DNA from: Neobacillus sp. PS3-40
GTDB lineage: Bacteria; Bacillota; Bacilli; Bacillales; Cytobacillaceae
NCBI RefSeq assembly: GCF_030915485.1
Contig: NZ_CP133266.1
Span: forward strand, 3,166,001 to 3,230,000
DNA length: 64,000 nt
Direction: 5' to 3'
Shown here: in pieces, positions 34,601-43,591 of the stretch
How positions within the stretch are numbered: position 1 is the first letter of the stretch
Layout of the letters: every line of letters starts with the position of its first letter
The notes under the pieces: model-generated
The model's input: the letters and a program-made list of their open reading frames with translations, nothing else
Told to the model about the DNA's origin: nothing
Databases searched by the model: none
Made by a program: the position numbers and the translations under genes

Positions 34601-35743
34601 TTAACAGCCAAGCTGGCGTGCGATCACTAGACGTTGGATTTCTGATGTACCTTCACCAATTTCTAGAATTTTTGCGTCACGAAGATAGCGTTCTACTTCT
34701 GCTTCCTGCATGTAACCTGTACCACCGAGAATTTGCAATGCTTGGTTTGATGATCGGAAAGATGTTTCAGACGCAAATAATTTTGCATATGCACATTCTT
34801 TAATATATGGTTTGCCTTGATCCTTCAACCAAGCAGCTTTGTACAACATGTTTCGAGCAAGCTCTAATTCCATTGACATGTCCGCTAATTTAAACTGAAC
34901 AGCTTGGAAATCAGAAATTGGGCGGCCAAATTGCTTCCTTTGTTTCGCATGTGCAAGGGCTTTGTCTAATGCTGCTTGTGCTAAACCAACAGAAATAGCA
35001 GCAATTGAAATTCGACCCCCGTTAAGAATAGTCAGAAATTGCTTCATACCAAAATTTGCACGCCCAAGGAGATTTTCTTTTGGTATACGAACGTTTTTCA
35101 TTACGACTTCACCTGTGTCAGATGCACGGGCACCCATCTTTTTGTAAGGACTCGTTACACTAACGCCTGGTGTATTCGTCGGTACTATAAATGAAGAAAT
35201 ACGTTTTCGACCATTTGCATGTTGTTCTGTAACTGCGGCAACTGTGATGACTGATGCATAGTTGGAATTTGTAATCCATCGTTTTACACCGTTTAGAATA
35301 TATTCGTCACCGTCAAGTATAGCGGTTGTCTCAACGCCACCAGCGTCAGAGCCAGCATTTTCTTCTGTCAAACCGAATGAGGCAAGTTCTTTCCCTTGAG
35401 CTAACGGAACAAGGTATCTTTGTTTTTGTTCTTCCGTTCCGTACATGGCAATTGGGGATGCACCAATAGAAATGGATGCTACATAGCTGAGACCAACACT
35501 GACACTTGCACGGCCAATTTCTTCAGCAACAATGGAGTAAGTTAATGTATCGCTTCCCATTCCACCATATTCTTTGGCAAAGGGAATACCCAACCAACCT
35601 TTTTCACCAATTTGTTTAAAAATATCAAGGGGGAATTTTGCCGTTTCGTCCATTTCAATACTGCGAGGGGCAATCACTTGATCTGCAAATTCACGTGCTT
35701 CCTGTTGAATTCGTAGCTGTTCTGCTGTTAATTCAAAATTCAT
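34601..35743 (-). CDS. Acyl-CoA dehydrogenase (isovaleryl-CoA type)
   Basis: 380 residues, FAD flavoprotein. Motifs: LSYVASISIGASPIAMYGTEEQKQRYL, FGLTEENAGSDAGGVETTA (FAD and substrate binding), WITNSNYASVITV, GRPISDFQAVQFKLADM and the C-terminal QILGGTGYMQEAEVERYLRDAKILEIGEGTSEIQRLVIARQL, whose Glu in IGEGTSE region lies next to the active site. By position it matches YngJ, oxidising isovaleryl-CoA to methylcrotonyl-CoA. First gene of the operon; GAGGAG lies before the ATG. Electrons pass to ETF. Confidence 0.93.
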   Translation of the reverse strand: MNFELTAEQLRIQQEAREFADQVIAPRSIEMDETAKFPLDIFKQIGEKGWLGIPFAKEYGGMGSDTLTYSIVAEEIGRASVSVGLSYVASISIGASPIAMYGTEEQKQRYLVPLAQGKELASFGLTEENAGSDAGGVETTAILDGDEYILNGVKRWITNSNYASVITVAAVTEQHANGRKRISSFIVPTNTPGVSVTSPYKKMGARASDTGEVVMKNVRIPKENLLGRANFGMKQFLTILNGGRISIAAISVGLAQAALDKALAHAKQRKQFGRPISDFQAVQFKLADMSMELELARNMLYKAAWLKDQGKPYIKECAYAKLFASETSFRSSNQALQILGGTGYMQEAEVERYLRDAKILEIGEGTSEIQRLVIARQLGC

Positions 35744-35974
35744 TCTTTCTCCTCTTTCCTTATGTTATATATAAACAAGCCCGGTTAACACTAAACAGGC
35801 GTTTGCGCAAATAGTCCTTCTAATGATAAACATTTACCCCAGTCAAAATCAAGCTTGAGAAAGGAAAAAAGCTTAATTATCTACACACTCTTTCCTATTC
35901 TTTCTATATAAGTGCACAATGGATTCTATCCCTCACAGAATAAAATTATTTTTAATATGAAAACAAATTATTTA

Positions 35975-35996
35975 CATAGGGTAGGGGGGTATAGTA
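35975..35996. promoter_or_regulatory. CsoR operator before csoR
   Basis: ACATAGGGTAGGGGGGTATA resembles the CsoR-binding TACCCTAGGGGGGTA type sequence; 26 bases before the csoR start. Confidence 0.7.
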
Positions 35997-36021
35997 AAAT
36001 GATAATCAAAGGAGGATGTTA

Positions 36022-36369
36022 ATGAATAATCATGATCAAATGAATAATACTCCTCAGGAAAATGACCATTGCCATTCTATGATGACGGAACGCAAAAGCC
36101 ATCATTCAGAAAAAATAAAGAAGAATCTGATTACCCGCTTAAATCGTGTTGAAGGACAGATTCGTGGCATAAAAGGTCTGATTGAAAAAGATACCTATTG
36201 CGATGATGTTATAACACAAATTGCTGCAACTCAAGCAGCATTAAACAGTGTCGCTAAAATTCTTTTGGAAGGTCACATGAAAAGCTGTGTGGTCGAGCGA
36301 ATCCAAGAGGGTGATCATGAAGTTGTAGATGAATTGCTTACAACCATACAAAGACTAATGAAAAAATAG
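36022..36369 (+). CDS. csoR: CsoR copper-sensing repressor
   Basis: 115 residues. DUF156/CsoR fold: ITRLNRVEGQIRGIKGLIEKDTYCDDVITQIAATQAALNSVAKILLEGHMKSCV. The Cu(I) ligands Cys60, His85 and Cys89 (C-H-C) are present, which marks a copper rather than formaldehyde or persulfide sensor. A His-rich N-terminal tail (NDHCHSMMTERKSHHSE) is longer than in B. subtilis. AAAGGAGG six bases before ATG 36022 sets the start. Heads the csoR-copZ-copA cluster and has operator-like sites before itself and copA. Confidence 0.94.
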   Translation: MNNHDQMNNTPQENDHCHSMMTERKSHHSEKIKKNLITRLNRVEGQIRGIKGLIEKDTYCDDVITQIAATQAALNSVAKILLEGHMKSCVVERIQEGDHEVVDELLTTIQRLMKK

Positions 36370-36394
36370 TTACTAATTGAAGGGAGATTTTTAA

Positions 36395-36601
36395 ATGGAA
36401 AAAGTAACATTGAATGTACAAGGAATGTCTTGCGGTCATTGTGTTAAAGCGGTAGAAGGAAGCGTTGGTGCTCTTAGTGGTGTTAGCACTGTTAAGGTAG
36501 ATTTGAAGGCTTCTACAGTTGATGTAGAGTTTAACCAACAAGAAATCTCATTAGATAAAATTAAAGAAACCATTGACGATCAAGGATACGATGTTTTATA
36601 A
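36395..36601 (+). CDS. copZ: CopZ copper chaperone
   Basis: 68 residues, one heavy-metal-associated domain with VQGMSCGHCVKAVEG (Cys13, Cys16). Delivers Cu(I) to CopA and to CsoR. It lies 25 bases after csoR with AAGGGAG as ribosome site; a repeat and a terminator then separate it from copA. Confidence 0.95.
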   Translation: MEKVTLNVQGMSCGHCVKAVEGSVGALSGVSTVKVDLKASTVDVEFNQQEISLDKIKETIDDQGYDVL

Positions 36602-36780
36602 GAAGGCTGTTTTCGCATAGATTGTTGTTTTTCGTACCTAGTCTTAAAACCCGAAATAGCAATAGTATCGTGCTCTTTTCTTAAAAACTTCCTACGGTTT
36701 TCATCGGTAAACTGGAATCCTATTCTAATTTAGTTTCAACTAGCAACAAAGTTTAAGAAAAGAGCCTATAAGGAATTGAA
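36602..36780. repeat. Inverted-repeat element between copZ and copA
   Basis: Contains GCTCTTTTCTTAAA (36672-36685) and its exact complement TTTAAGAAAAGAGC (36752-36765). Its left part, GGCTGTTTTCGCATAGATTG then TTGTTTTT, recurs at about 54888-54915. Probably a small mobile-type repeat inserted in the operon. Confidence 0.55.
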
Positions 36781-36783
36781 AAG

Positions 36784-36811
36784 ACGTGCTAGAGACTAGC
36801 ACGTTCTTTTA
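36784..36811 (+). terminator. Terminator between copZ and copA
   Basis: ACGTGCTAG-AGA-CTAGCACGT, then TTCTTTT. Confidence 0.85.
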
Positions 36812-36821
36812 GGAAAAAAAT

Positions 36822-36838
36822 ATACCTATATAGGGTAT
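36822..36838. promoter_or_regulatory. CsoR operator before copA
   Basis: ATACCTATATAGGGTAT, 15 bases before the copA start, indicating a separate copper-responsive promoter despite the upstream terminator. Confidence 0.65.
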
Positions 36839-36853
36839 CGGGAGTTGGTTTTA

Positions 36854-39268
36854 ATGAACCAAAGTTTAAAAGAAACCCATTTACAAATATCAGGCATGAC
36901 CTGTGCTGCTTGTGCGATCCGAATTGAAAAAGGTTTAAATAAATTAGAGGGCGTCGAAGTTGCAAGTGTAAATCTTGCATTAGAAAAATCAGCTATCAAA
37001 TATGATCCAGCAAAAATAAAAGTTGAAGATATACAAAAGCGGATTAAAGATTTAGGGTATGACGTTGTTACAAATAAAATAGAGATTGAGATTACAGGAA
37101 TGACCTGTGCTGCCTGTGCTGCCAGAATTGAAAAAGGATTAAATAAGCAAGAGGGTGTAGCCAAGGCAAATGTAAACTTGGCTCTTGAAAAGGCAATGGT
37201 TGAATATAACCCAAGCACACTTACGACTGATGAAGTTATTAAAAAGATAGAAAGCCTAGGTTACGGTGCAAGAGTAAAGGAAGACGCGAAAGAGACGATT
37301 GATCATCGCCAGAAAGAAATTGAATCCCAAACGAGAAAATTGATCTTATCGGCTATTCTATCTTTTCCATTATTGTGGGCTATGGTCGGCCACTTTTCGT
37401 TTACCACCTTTATTTGGGTTCCAAAAATATTTATGAATCCGTGGATGCAGTTTGTGTTAGCTACCCCAGTGCAATTTATAATAGGAAAACAATTCTATAT
37501 AAGTGCATTTAAAGCATTGAAAAATAAAAGTGCTAATATGGATGTACTTGTTTCATTAGGTACATCTGCCGCCTATTTTTACAGTGTTTATTTATCATTT
37601 ATGTCAATTGGTGAAAGTGCACACACTGTCGAACTTTATTATGAAACAAGTTCGATCCTTATTACGTTAATTATTCTCGGAAAACTTTTCGAAGCGAAAG
37701 CAAAAGGAAGATCTTCTGAAGCAATCAAAAAGCTGATGGGGTTGCAGGCAAAAATGGCAACTGTCGAAAGAGCAGGAATAGAAAGTGAAATTCCGCTTGA
37801 TGAAGTGATTGTAGGGGATATCGTGCATGTAAAACCTGGAGAAAAGATTCCGGTGGATGGAAAAATTCTCGAAGGGCATTCAGCTATAGATGAATCGATG
37901 TTAACTGGTGAAAGTATTCCAGTTGATAAGAGCGTCGGAGATGAAGTAATTGGGGCGACAATTAATAAAAATGGTTTTATTAAAGTTGAAGCAACAAAGG
38001 TTGGGAAGGATACAGCATTAGCGCAGATAATTAAAGTCGTTGAAGAGGCGCAAGGTTCAAAAGCACCGATTCAAAGACTTGCTGATAAAATCTCGGGAGT
38101 TTTTGTTCCAATTGTTGTCGGGCTAGCTGTTGTAACTTTCTTTATATGGTATGTATGGGTGACACCAGGTGATTTTGCTGAGGCATTAGAGAAAATGATT
38201 GCTGTCCTTGTTATTGCTTGTCCATGCGCATTAGGGCTTGCTACTCCAACTTCCATTATGGCTGGATCAGGTCGTGCGGCTGAATATGGAATATTGTTTA
38301 AAGGTGGCGAGCACTTAGAAATGACGCATCGTATTTCCACTGTTGTTTTAGACAAAACAGGTACTATTACTAATGGTACTCCTGTCCTAACAGATGTTCT
38401 GCTTAATTCTTCTCAAACGGAAGAAGAGTTTTTAGCTCTTGTAGGTTCTGCAGAAAAACAATCTGAGCATCCATTAGCCCAAGCGATTGTACAAGGAATT
38501 AAAGAAAAGGGTATCACTTTAAAGGAAATACGAGAGTTTGAGGCTATACCTGGTTTTGGAATCAAAGCAATTGTAGATGGAAAAGAGCTATTAGTTGGAA
38601 CGAGAAAATTATTGAATAAACACAATGTTCCTGTTGCCAATGCATTAGAGCAGATGTCTGAATTAGAAAAGAATGGGAAAACAGCCATGCTTGTTGCTAT
38701 TAACGGTCAATATGCAGGAATTGTTGCGGTTGCAGATACAATTAAAGAAACGTCTAAAATGGCTATTCAGCGTCTGAAAAATATGGGAATTGAAGTGGTT
38801 ATGATTACCGGGGATAATCTGCAGACTGCTGAGGTGATCGCTGCTCAGGTTAATGTCGATCAAGTGATTGCTGAAATTCTTCCTGAAGGTAAGGCTGAAG
38901 AGATTAAGAAATTACAAGCACAAGGGAAGACGGTTGCAATGGTTGGCGATGGCATCAATGACGCACCTGCACTTGCGGTTGCAGATATTGGGATGGCCAT
39001 TGGAACGGGTGCAGATGTAGCAATGGAAGCTGCAGATATTACTCTTATTCGCGGGGATTTAAATAGTATCGCTGACGCAATCTTTATGAGTAGAAAAACG
39101 ATCCGGAATATTAAGCAAAACCTTTTCTGGGCATTTGCTTATAATATGCTTGGTATTCCTATTGCTGCTTTTGGATTCCTGGCACCATGGCTTGCTGGGT
39201 CTGCCATGGCGTTTAGCTCTGTGTCGGTTGTCCTCAATGCATTACGTCTACAAAAAGTGAAATTGTAA
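36854..39268 (+). CDS. copA: CopA copper-exporting P1B-type ATPase
   Basis: 804 residues. Two N-terminal metal-binding domains ([10 protein letters not shown] with Cys17/Cys20 and [10 protein letters not shown] with Cys85/Cys88), eight membrane helices, phosphatase-loop TGESIPV, the intramembrane metal site CPC (about 456-458), phosphorylation site DKTGT (Asp about 500), HP motif [19 protein letters not shown] hinge, and the final YN...MAFSSVSVV region for Cu(I). Exports Cu(I). A TTG frame start at 36845 is less likely than ATG 36854. Confidence 0.96.
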   Translation: MNQSLKETHLQISGMTCAACAIRIEKGLNKLEGVEVASVNLALEKSAIKYDPAKIKVEDIQKRIKDLGYDVVTNKIEIEITGMTCAACAARIEKGLNKQEGVAKANVNLALEKAMVEYNPSTLTTDEVIKKIESLGYGARVKEDAKETIDHRQKEIESQTRKLILSAILSFPLLWAMVGHFSFTTFIWVPKIFMNPWMQFVLATPVQFIIGKQFYISAFKALKNKSANMDVLVSLGTSAAYFYSVYLSFMSIGESAHTVELYYETSSILITLIILGKLFEAKAKGRSSEAIKKLMGLQAKMATVERAGIESEIPLDEVIVGDIVHVKPGEKIPVDGKILEGHSAIDESMLTGESIPVDKSVGDEVIGATINKNGFIKVEATKVGKDTALAQIIKVVEEAQGSKAPIQRLADKISGVFVPIVVGLAVVTFFIWYVWVTPGDFAEALEKMIAVLVIACPCALGLATPTSIMAGSGRAAEYGILFKGGEHLEMTHRISTVVLDKTGTITNGTPVLTDVLLNSSQTEEEFLALVGSAEKQSEHPLAQAIVQGIKEKGITLKEIREFEAIPGFGIKAIVDGKELLVGTRKLLNKHNVPVANALEQMSELEKNGKTAMLVAINGQYAGIVAVADTIKETSKMAIQRLKNMGIEVVMITGDNLQTAEVIAAQVNVDQVIAEILPEGKAEEIKKLQAQGKTVAMVGDGINDAPALAVADIGMAIGTGADVAMEAADITLIRGDLNSIADAIFMSRKTIRNIKQNLFWAFAYNMLGIPIAAFGFLAPWLAGSAMAFSSVSVVLNALRLQKVKL

Positions 39269-39352
39269 ATCAAGAAAAGTTCAAGCACACAGCGGGTCTT
39301 CCTTAACCTGACAATTTTCTAGTTAAAAAATTTATACTCTTACTTTTTTAAA

Positions 39353-39391
39353 AAAGTACCTATTGGGCAATCTAATAGGTGCTTTCTTTTT
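39353..39391 (+). terminator. Terminator after copA
   Basis: AAGTACCTATT and AATAGGTGCTT form the stem, then TCTTTTTTAG. It may not be the first stop signal after copA. Confidence 0.6.
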
Positions 39392-39468
39392 TAGCTTATA
39401 AGAAAGTTTATCTTTGTTAACACACTAAAGTAAGTAATTATCGTTGATAAATATTCAGCACTTAAATC

Positions 39469-39531
39469 GCATAAGTGTAACTACGCCTAATCATCGCCCA
39501 TAGGGGCTCGCCAAACGGCGAGTTTTCTTTA
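39469..39531. repeat. Dispersed repeat family 2, copy at 39.5 kb
   Basis: Starts CGCATAAGTGTAACTACGCC, continues TAATCATCGCC, TAGGGGCTCGCC and ends CGGCGAGTTTTCTTT. Matching copies lie at 50225-50286 and, partly, 34544-34595. Confidence 0.7.
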
Positions 39532-39579
39532 AAATATCGTCTTGTTCACAATTTCGACATAAAAAATTTCGTAGTCTAA

Positions 39580-39600
39580 TTGACAATCATTATCATTACC
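39580..39600. promoter_or_regulatory. Fur box before the iron permease
   Basis: TTGACAATCATTATCATTAC matches the Fur consensus (GATAATGATTATCATTATC type) at most positions. A second weaker TTCATTATCAATTATGA lies at 39632-39648. Implies induction under iron limitation. Confidence 0.7.
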
Positions 39601-39688
39601 AATAAAATGTAGTCTATAGGATGATATTGAAATTCATTATCAATTATGAATACAAAGTAATTATCATCAATGGTTTAAGGAGGATCTT

Positions 39689-41167
39689 ATGGGGAAAAAT
39701 CTGCTACTGAAAATTACTATCCTTCTATTAGTTATGGGATTTGTAGTCCATAATCCCGTTTTAGCAGCTGGAGACTCCAGCCAAGATATTAAAAAAGCTG
39801 AAGTATCAGTAGACAATGCAATCCAGTTTACTGTTAATGGGAATCTTGCTGAAGCAAAGAGTGCCTTTGATCAATTTAATAAAACATGGATAGAAATTGA
39901 AGTTGGCGTAAAAGAACATTCACATACAGCCTATCGGGACATCGAGTCTAATATGGGAAAAGTTGTCTATGCCTTTACCTTAAAGAAGCCAGATCAAGTT
40001 CTGCAGGCATTAAAAGAACTTAAGGCAGTTAATGAAAAATACGCTAATGGTGGGTATCCAAAAGAAATTGAAAGTAATCAAGCGGACCTCTCATTAGATG
40101 ATTTTATCGTGCTTCTTCAAAAAGCAAAGAAGGACGTTAATGACCAAAATAAAACACAAGCACTTCAAAGTATGAAGAAAACAAGTGATAACTGGTTAAG
40201 TGTTGAGGGAGTTGTCGTTGCCCAATCATCTAAGGTCTATAGCGACTCTGAACGGGATTTGGTTACCATTCAGGCAATGCTGTCCGCTAATCCACCGAAT
40301 TATGTCGAGGCTTCTAAATTAATTGATAAAATGATCGAGTATTTAACACCGTTAGCAACCAAATCTGAATACACGTATTGGGATGCGGCGATGATTTTGG
40401 TAAGAGAAGGTTTAGAGGCATTGCTAGTGGTGATAGCTCTCCTTTCTTTTGTAAAAAAATCAGGAGCGTCGAAGGGAAAAGCTTGGATCATGTCTGGGGT
40501 ACTAGGAGGACTAGTTGTAAGCACTATTCTAGCCATCATCATCAAGTTTGTGATTTCCTCCGGTGCCTTTGGAAACAACAATGCTCTTATTGCTGGCTGG
40601 ACAGGAGTCTTTGCTGCAGTAATGCTGTTGTATATGAGCTATTGGCTTCATAGCCAATCAAATGTAGCGGATTGGAATCGGTATATTCGAGAGAAAAGTC
40701 AAACTGCTTTATCAACAGGAAAGCTTGTTTCTTTAGGAGTTCTCTCTTTTCTAGCAGTTTTCCGTGAAGGTACTGAAACAGTATTGTTTTATATTGGAAT
40801 GGCAAGTCAAATCAAAATGCAAGCTCTTTTAATTGGTTTCTTAATTGGAGCAGGACTTTTATTAATCATTGCCTTTTTAATGATTTATGTTGGATTGAAA
40901 TTACCACTCCGCCCATTCTTTATGGTTTCTAGTTTCATTGTTTTTTACTTATGTATTAAGTTTGCGGGAATGGGAATTCACAGCCTACAATTAGCTGGAA
41001 TTATCCCAACTACAAATGTTGAACGTTTACCGAGCATGGAATTTTTGGCTTTGTATCCATCATGGGAAAGTACAATCCCTCAACTAATACTAGTAATTGG
41101 AGTAGTTGTAATCTTTTTCGCGAAGAAATTTTACAATAAAAAGGTAATCGTAGCTAAAAACAATTAA
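39689..41167 (+). CDS. efeU: EfeU/FTR1-type iron permease with extracellular N-terminal domain
   Basis: 492 residues: signal peptide (to about 28), an extracellular helical region of about 200 residues, then seven membrane helices. Two REXXE iron-transport motifs are present, in VREGLEALLVVIALL and FREGTETVLFYIGM. The extracellular part has two similar units, FNKTWIEIEVGVKEHSHTAYRDIE and TSDNWLSVEGVVVAQSSKVYSDSE. Imports ferric or oxidised ferrous iron. AAGGAGGATC precedes the ATG and a Fur box lies upstream. Co-transcribed with a related lipoprotein; no EfeB peroxidase follows. Confidence 0.9.
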   Translation: MGKNLLLKITILLLVMGFVVHNPVLAAGDSSQDIKKAEVSVDNAIQFTVNGNLAEAKSAFDQFNKTWIEIEVGVKEHSHTAYRDIESNMGKVVYAFTLKKPDQVLQALKELKAVNEKYANGGYPKEIESNQADLSLDDFIVLLQKAKKDVNDQNKTQALQSMKKTSDNWLSVEGVVVAQSSKVYSDSERDLVTIQAMLSANPPNYVEASKLIDKMIEYLTPLATKSEYTYWDAAMILVREGLEALLVVIALLSFVKKSGASKGKAWIMSGVLGGLVVSTILAIIIKFVISSGAFGNNNALIAGWTGVFAAVMLLYMSYWLHSQSNVADWNRYIREKSQTALSTGKLVSLGVLSFLAVFREGTETVLFYIGMASQIKMQALLIGFLIGAGLLLIIAFLMIYVGLKLPLRPFFMVSSFIVFYLCIKFAGMGIHSLQLAGIIPTTNVERLPSMEFLALYPSWESTIPQLILVIGVVVIFFAKKFYNKKVIVAKNN

Positions 41168-41194
41168 ACATGAAAAGAAAGCGTGGGAGTTTTT

Positions 41195-41569
41195 ATGAAA
41201 AGAATTACAGTAATGATTTTAACATTGGTTATTGTAAGTGTATTTGCTTTAGCAGGTTGTGGATCGAAGGACAATAAGGTTGCTGATGGTGTAAATAAAA
41301 TGTTGAATACAACAGATCAATTATCAAAGGCAATTGATAGTGGCGATCAAGCAAAAGTGAAAGAGGTTGGTCCTAAGTTAGAAGATCAATGGTCCACCTT
41401 TGAAGACGATGTAAAGAAGGATAATAAAGCATCATACGAAAAAATCGAAAAATATTTAGATCCAACAATAGCAGGGTCAGAGGCATCAACTCTTGATAAA
41501 ACGGCTCTAAGTACATTGAATAATCAACTAACAAAAGCATTGAAAGAATTAGATTCAAAAACAAAATAA
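41195..41569 (+). CDS. Lipoprotein related to the permease's extracellular domain
   Basis: 124 residues with lipobox VFALAGCGS (Cys about 21). The mature part repeats the unit seen in the neighbouring iron permease: PKLEDQWSTFEDDVKKDNKASYEKIE compared with FNKTWIEIEVGVKEHSHTAYRDIE (shared W, E, V, Y, E spacing). It lies 27 bases after the permease. Likely an iron-binding or docking partner for it at the outer membrane face, in place of EfeO. The shared unit is seen in the sequence; the role is inference. ATG 41195 with GTGGGAG upstream preferred over the in-frame GTG 41183. Confidence 0.75.
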   Translation: MKRITVMILTLVIVSVFALAGCGSKDNKVADGVNKMLNTTDQLSKAIDSGDQAKVKEVGPKLEDQWSTFEDDVKKDNKASYEKIEKYLDPTIAGSEASTLDKTALSTLNNQLTKALKELDSKTK

Positions 41570-41601
41570 ATAGTAGCAAAAAGACGCCGTTAAGGCGCCT
41601 C

Positions 41602-41632
41602 AGGCTGTCGAAAATCTTTCGATAGCCTTTTT
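41602..41632 (+). terminator. Terminator after the iron uptake operon
   Basis: AGGCTGTCGAAA-ATC-TTTCGATAGCCT, then TTTTT. The first arm is also part of the composite repeat seen at 20966. Confidence 0.8.
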
Positions 41633-41639
41633 ATTTATT

Positions 41640-42182
41640 CAATATATTTAACAATTCACCGCGTTAATTTGCTTTAATATTATTGGTATATATTGGCTTT
41701 TCAATATGTCTGTTGATTGGCGCTCCAGGCACTTCACTTTCCGCGGGCGTGCAGGGGAGCCTCCTCGTTGCTTCGTTACTTGCAGGATACGGGGATTGAA
41801 GAATGCAAGTAACAGGCTCTACTTACAGCAGCTTGCAAAATGCGCTAGCAGAATTTATGGATATAAATTCTGATTAGCTAAAAAAACTGCAACACACTTA
41901 GCTTGGTTAGAAAAAGTGTGTTGCAATTCTTAAGGTTGATTGACCACCCTGTTGATTGGAGCGGAGGGCACTCGACTCCTGCGGGATATAGAGGTCACTG
42001 GAGACCCCGCAAGGCGCTAAAGCGCCGAGGAGGCTTCAGGACCTCCCCGCGGAAAGCGAGTGCCCGGAGCGGAAATCAACAGTCCAGTTAGCAGAGACAA
42101 TAAATTAATAAAAAATCGGCAATTTAGATTAAGACAAAATAAAAAATTGTCGAGAAAAATCCCCTTTCTCGACAATCTGAGG
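41640..42182. repeat. Composite intergenic repeat with full-length GC-rich palindrome (copy 2)
   Basis: Same order of parts as 20938-21225: CACCGCGTTA, a partial core from 41708 (CTGTTGATTGGCGCTCC), then a complete core at 41949-42082 that begins CTGTTGATTGGAGCGGA and ends GGAGCGGAAATCAACAG, with an inner hairpin GGCGCTAAAGCGCC, and finally hairpin ATTGTCGAGAAA/TTTCTCGACAAT (about 42145-42176). No gene is supported here; a 62-codon frame at 41903 lies inside the repeat. Confidence 0.75.
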
Positions 42183-42261
42183 ACATCGTTAAGGTGCCAT
42201 TTTTATGTTTAGATTAGTTTTATGGACTTCGAGATAGGACCCACAGAGTTAGGTCCTACTG

Positions 42262-43446
42262 CTACCGTAAAGAAGTGGCTCTGGAACTGCCAACTAGTTC
42301 AAAAACACTACTAGTATCAACAAACACTCTAGGAACCCTTTTTCCAATTAAGCAAACTACCTCATAATTGATAGTTCCCATCAACTCGGCAATATCATCG
42401 ACAGATTGAAAAGAAGACTGATTTTCTCCAAATATGACAACTTCATCTCCTAGTGTGCAATGAGGGAAATCCGTTATGTCAATCATTGTTTGATCCATAC
42501 ATACACGGCCTGCAATCATAGCCTTTTTGCCATGTATTAGTACACTTCCACGATTCGATAACTGACGAGAAAGTCCATCGGCATAGCCAAGTGGCACGGT
42601 TGCGATAATACTTTCTTGCTTTGGTCTCCACGTACAGCCATAGCTAACCGTCTGTGATGTAGCTACCTTTTTTATCGCTGCAATTCTAGTTTTAAAACTC
42701 ATAGCCTGTTTTAGTTGGATTGGGAGTTTTTTTAAGGAAGCATCTGGATATAAGCCATATAAGGCAACTCCAATTCGAACCATATCTAAATGCATTTTTG
42801 GAAATTTCATGGTTGCAGCACTATTGCAGCAATGCTGCAAAGGAATATGAATAGAGTGAACCTTTAAAAAGTCTAAAACCAATTGAAACTTTTTGAATTG
42901 TTCATCTGTAAAAGTAGAATCTTCACTATCTGCGCTTGCGAAGTGGGTGAAGATTCCTTCCAAATGTACGTGGGTTGCAGCATTAGCTTTTGTAGCAAGT
43001 ATCAATGCTTCCTCTGGTGAAGCTACACCAATTCTAGACATGCCTGTATCCACCTTTAAATGAATAGAAGCTTTTTTGTGCAATAAAGAGGATTTGACAA
43101 TGATTTCGTCCATTAGTTCATGGTCAAAAACAGTTAATGTGACATTCTGAAGAATAGCCTCTTCAACTGAACGGGTTGGAGTATATCCAAGAACAAGAAT
43201 CGGTTCACTGATTCCTGACTCCCTTAATTTGATTGCCTCATCTAAGAGTGCAACTGCTAGATAGTCTGCTCCCATTTGGATAGAAGTCTTTGCAATTTCT
43301 ACCGCTCCATGTCCGTATCCATCCGCTTTTACTACTGCCATTATTTTTGTAGGTTGTTTAACAAATTGTCTAAATTGAAGGAAATTATGTTTTATATCAT
43401 CTAATGAAATTTCTGCCCAAGTATCACGATAACTAATTGGTTTCAT
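42262..43446 (-). CDS. alr: Alanine racemase
   Basis: 394 residues, PLP enzyme interconverting L- and D-alanine. PLP-lysine motif MAVVKADGYGHGAVEIA (about 38-54), LKVDTGMSRIG, and the C-terminal domain with VSYGCTWRPKQESIIATVPLGYADGLSR, which holds the second catalytic base Tyr. Located downstream of ald on the same strand, so a catabolic role (D-alanine to L-alanine to pyruvate) is likely rather than, or besides, wall synthesis. AAAGGGG precedes the ATG; a TTG one codon earlier is less likely. Confidence 0.95.
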   Translation of the reverse strand: MKPISYRDTWAEISLDDIKHNFLQFRQFVKQPTKIMAVVKADGYGHGAVEIAKTSIQMGADYLAVALLDEAIKLRESGISEPILVLGYTPTRSVEEAILQNVTLTVFDHELMDEIIVKSSLLHKKASIHLKVDTGMSRIGVASPEEALILATKANAATHVHLEGIFTHFASADSEDSTFTDEQFKKFQLVLDFLKVHSIHIPLQHCCNSAATMKFPKMHLDMVRIGVALYGLYPDASLKKLPIQLKQAMSFKTRIAAIKKVATSQTVSYGCTWRPKQESIIATVPLGYADGLSRQLSNRGSVLIHGKKAMIAGRVCMDQTMIDITDFPHCTLGDEVVIFGENQSSFQSVDDIAELMGTINYEVVCLIGKRVPRVFVDTSSVFELVGSSRATSLR

Positions 43447-43591
43447 CAAACTAGCCCCTTTTTAAAATTACCCAATCAATCGAATGAATAACCAAAATCC
43501 GCTATTCATTGATTGCTTCGGTCTTGTCAATTTTATAAAAATCCCCCCAAGACAATTCTTGAGGGGATTGGATATGAAATTTAAAATTCTA

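Noticed and set aside
41903-42091. 62-codon ORF in the 41.6-42.2 kb gap
   Set aside because: It lies within the GC-rich palindromic repeat and has no ribosome site.
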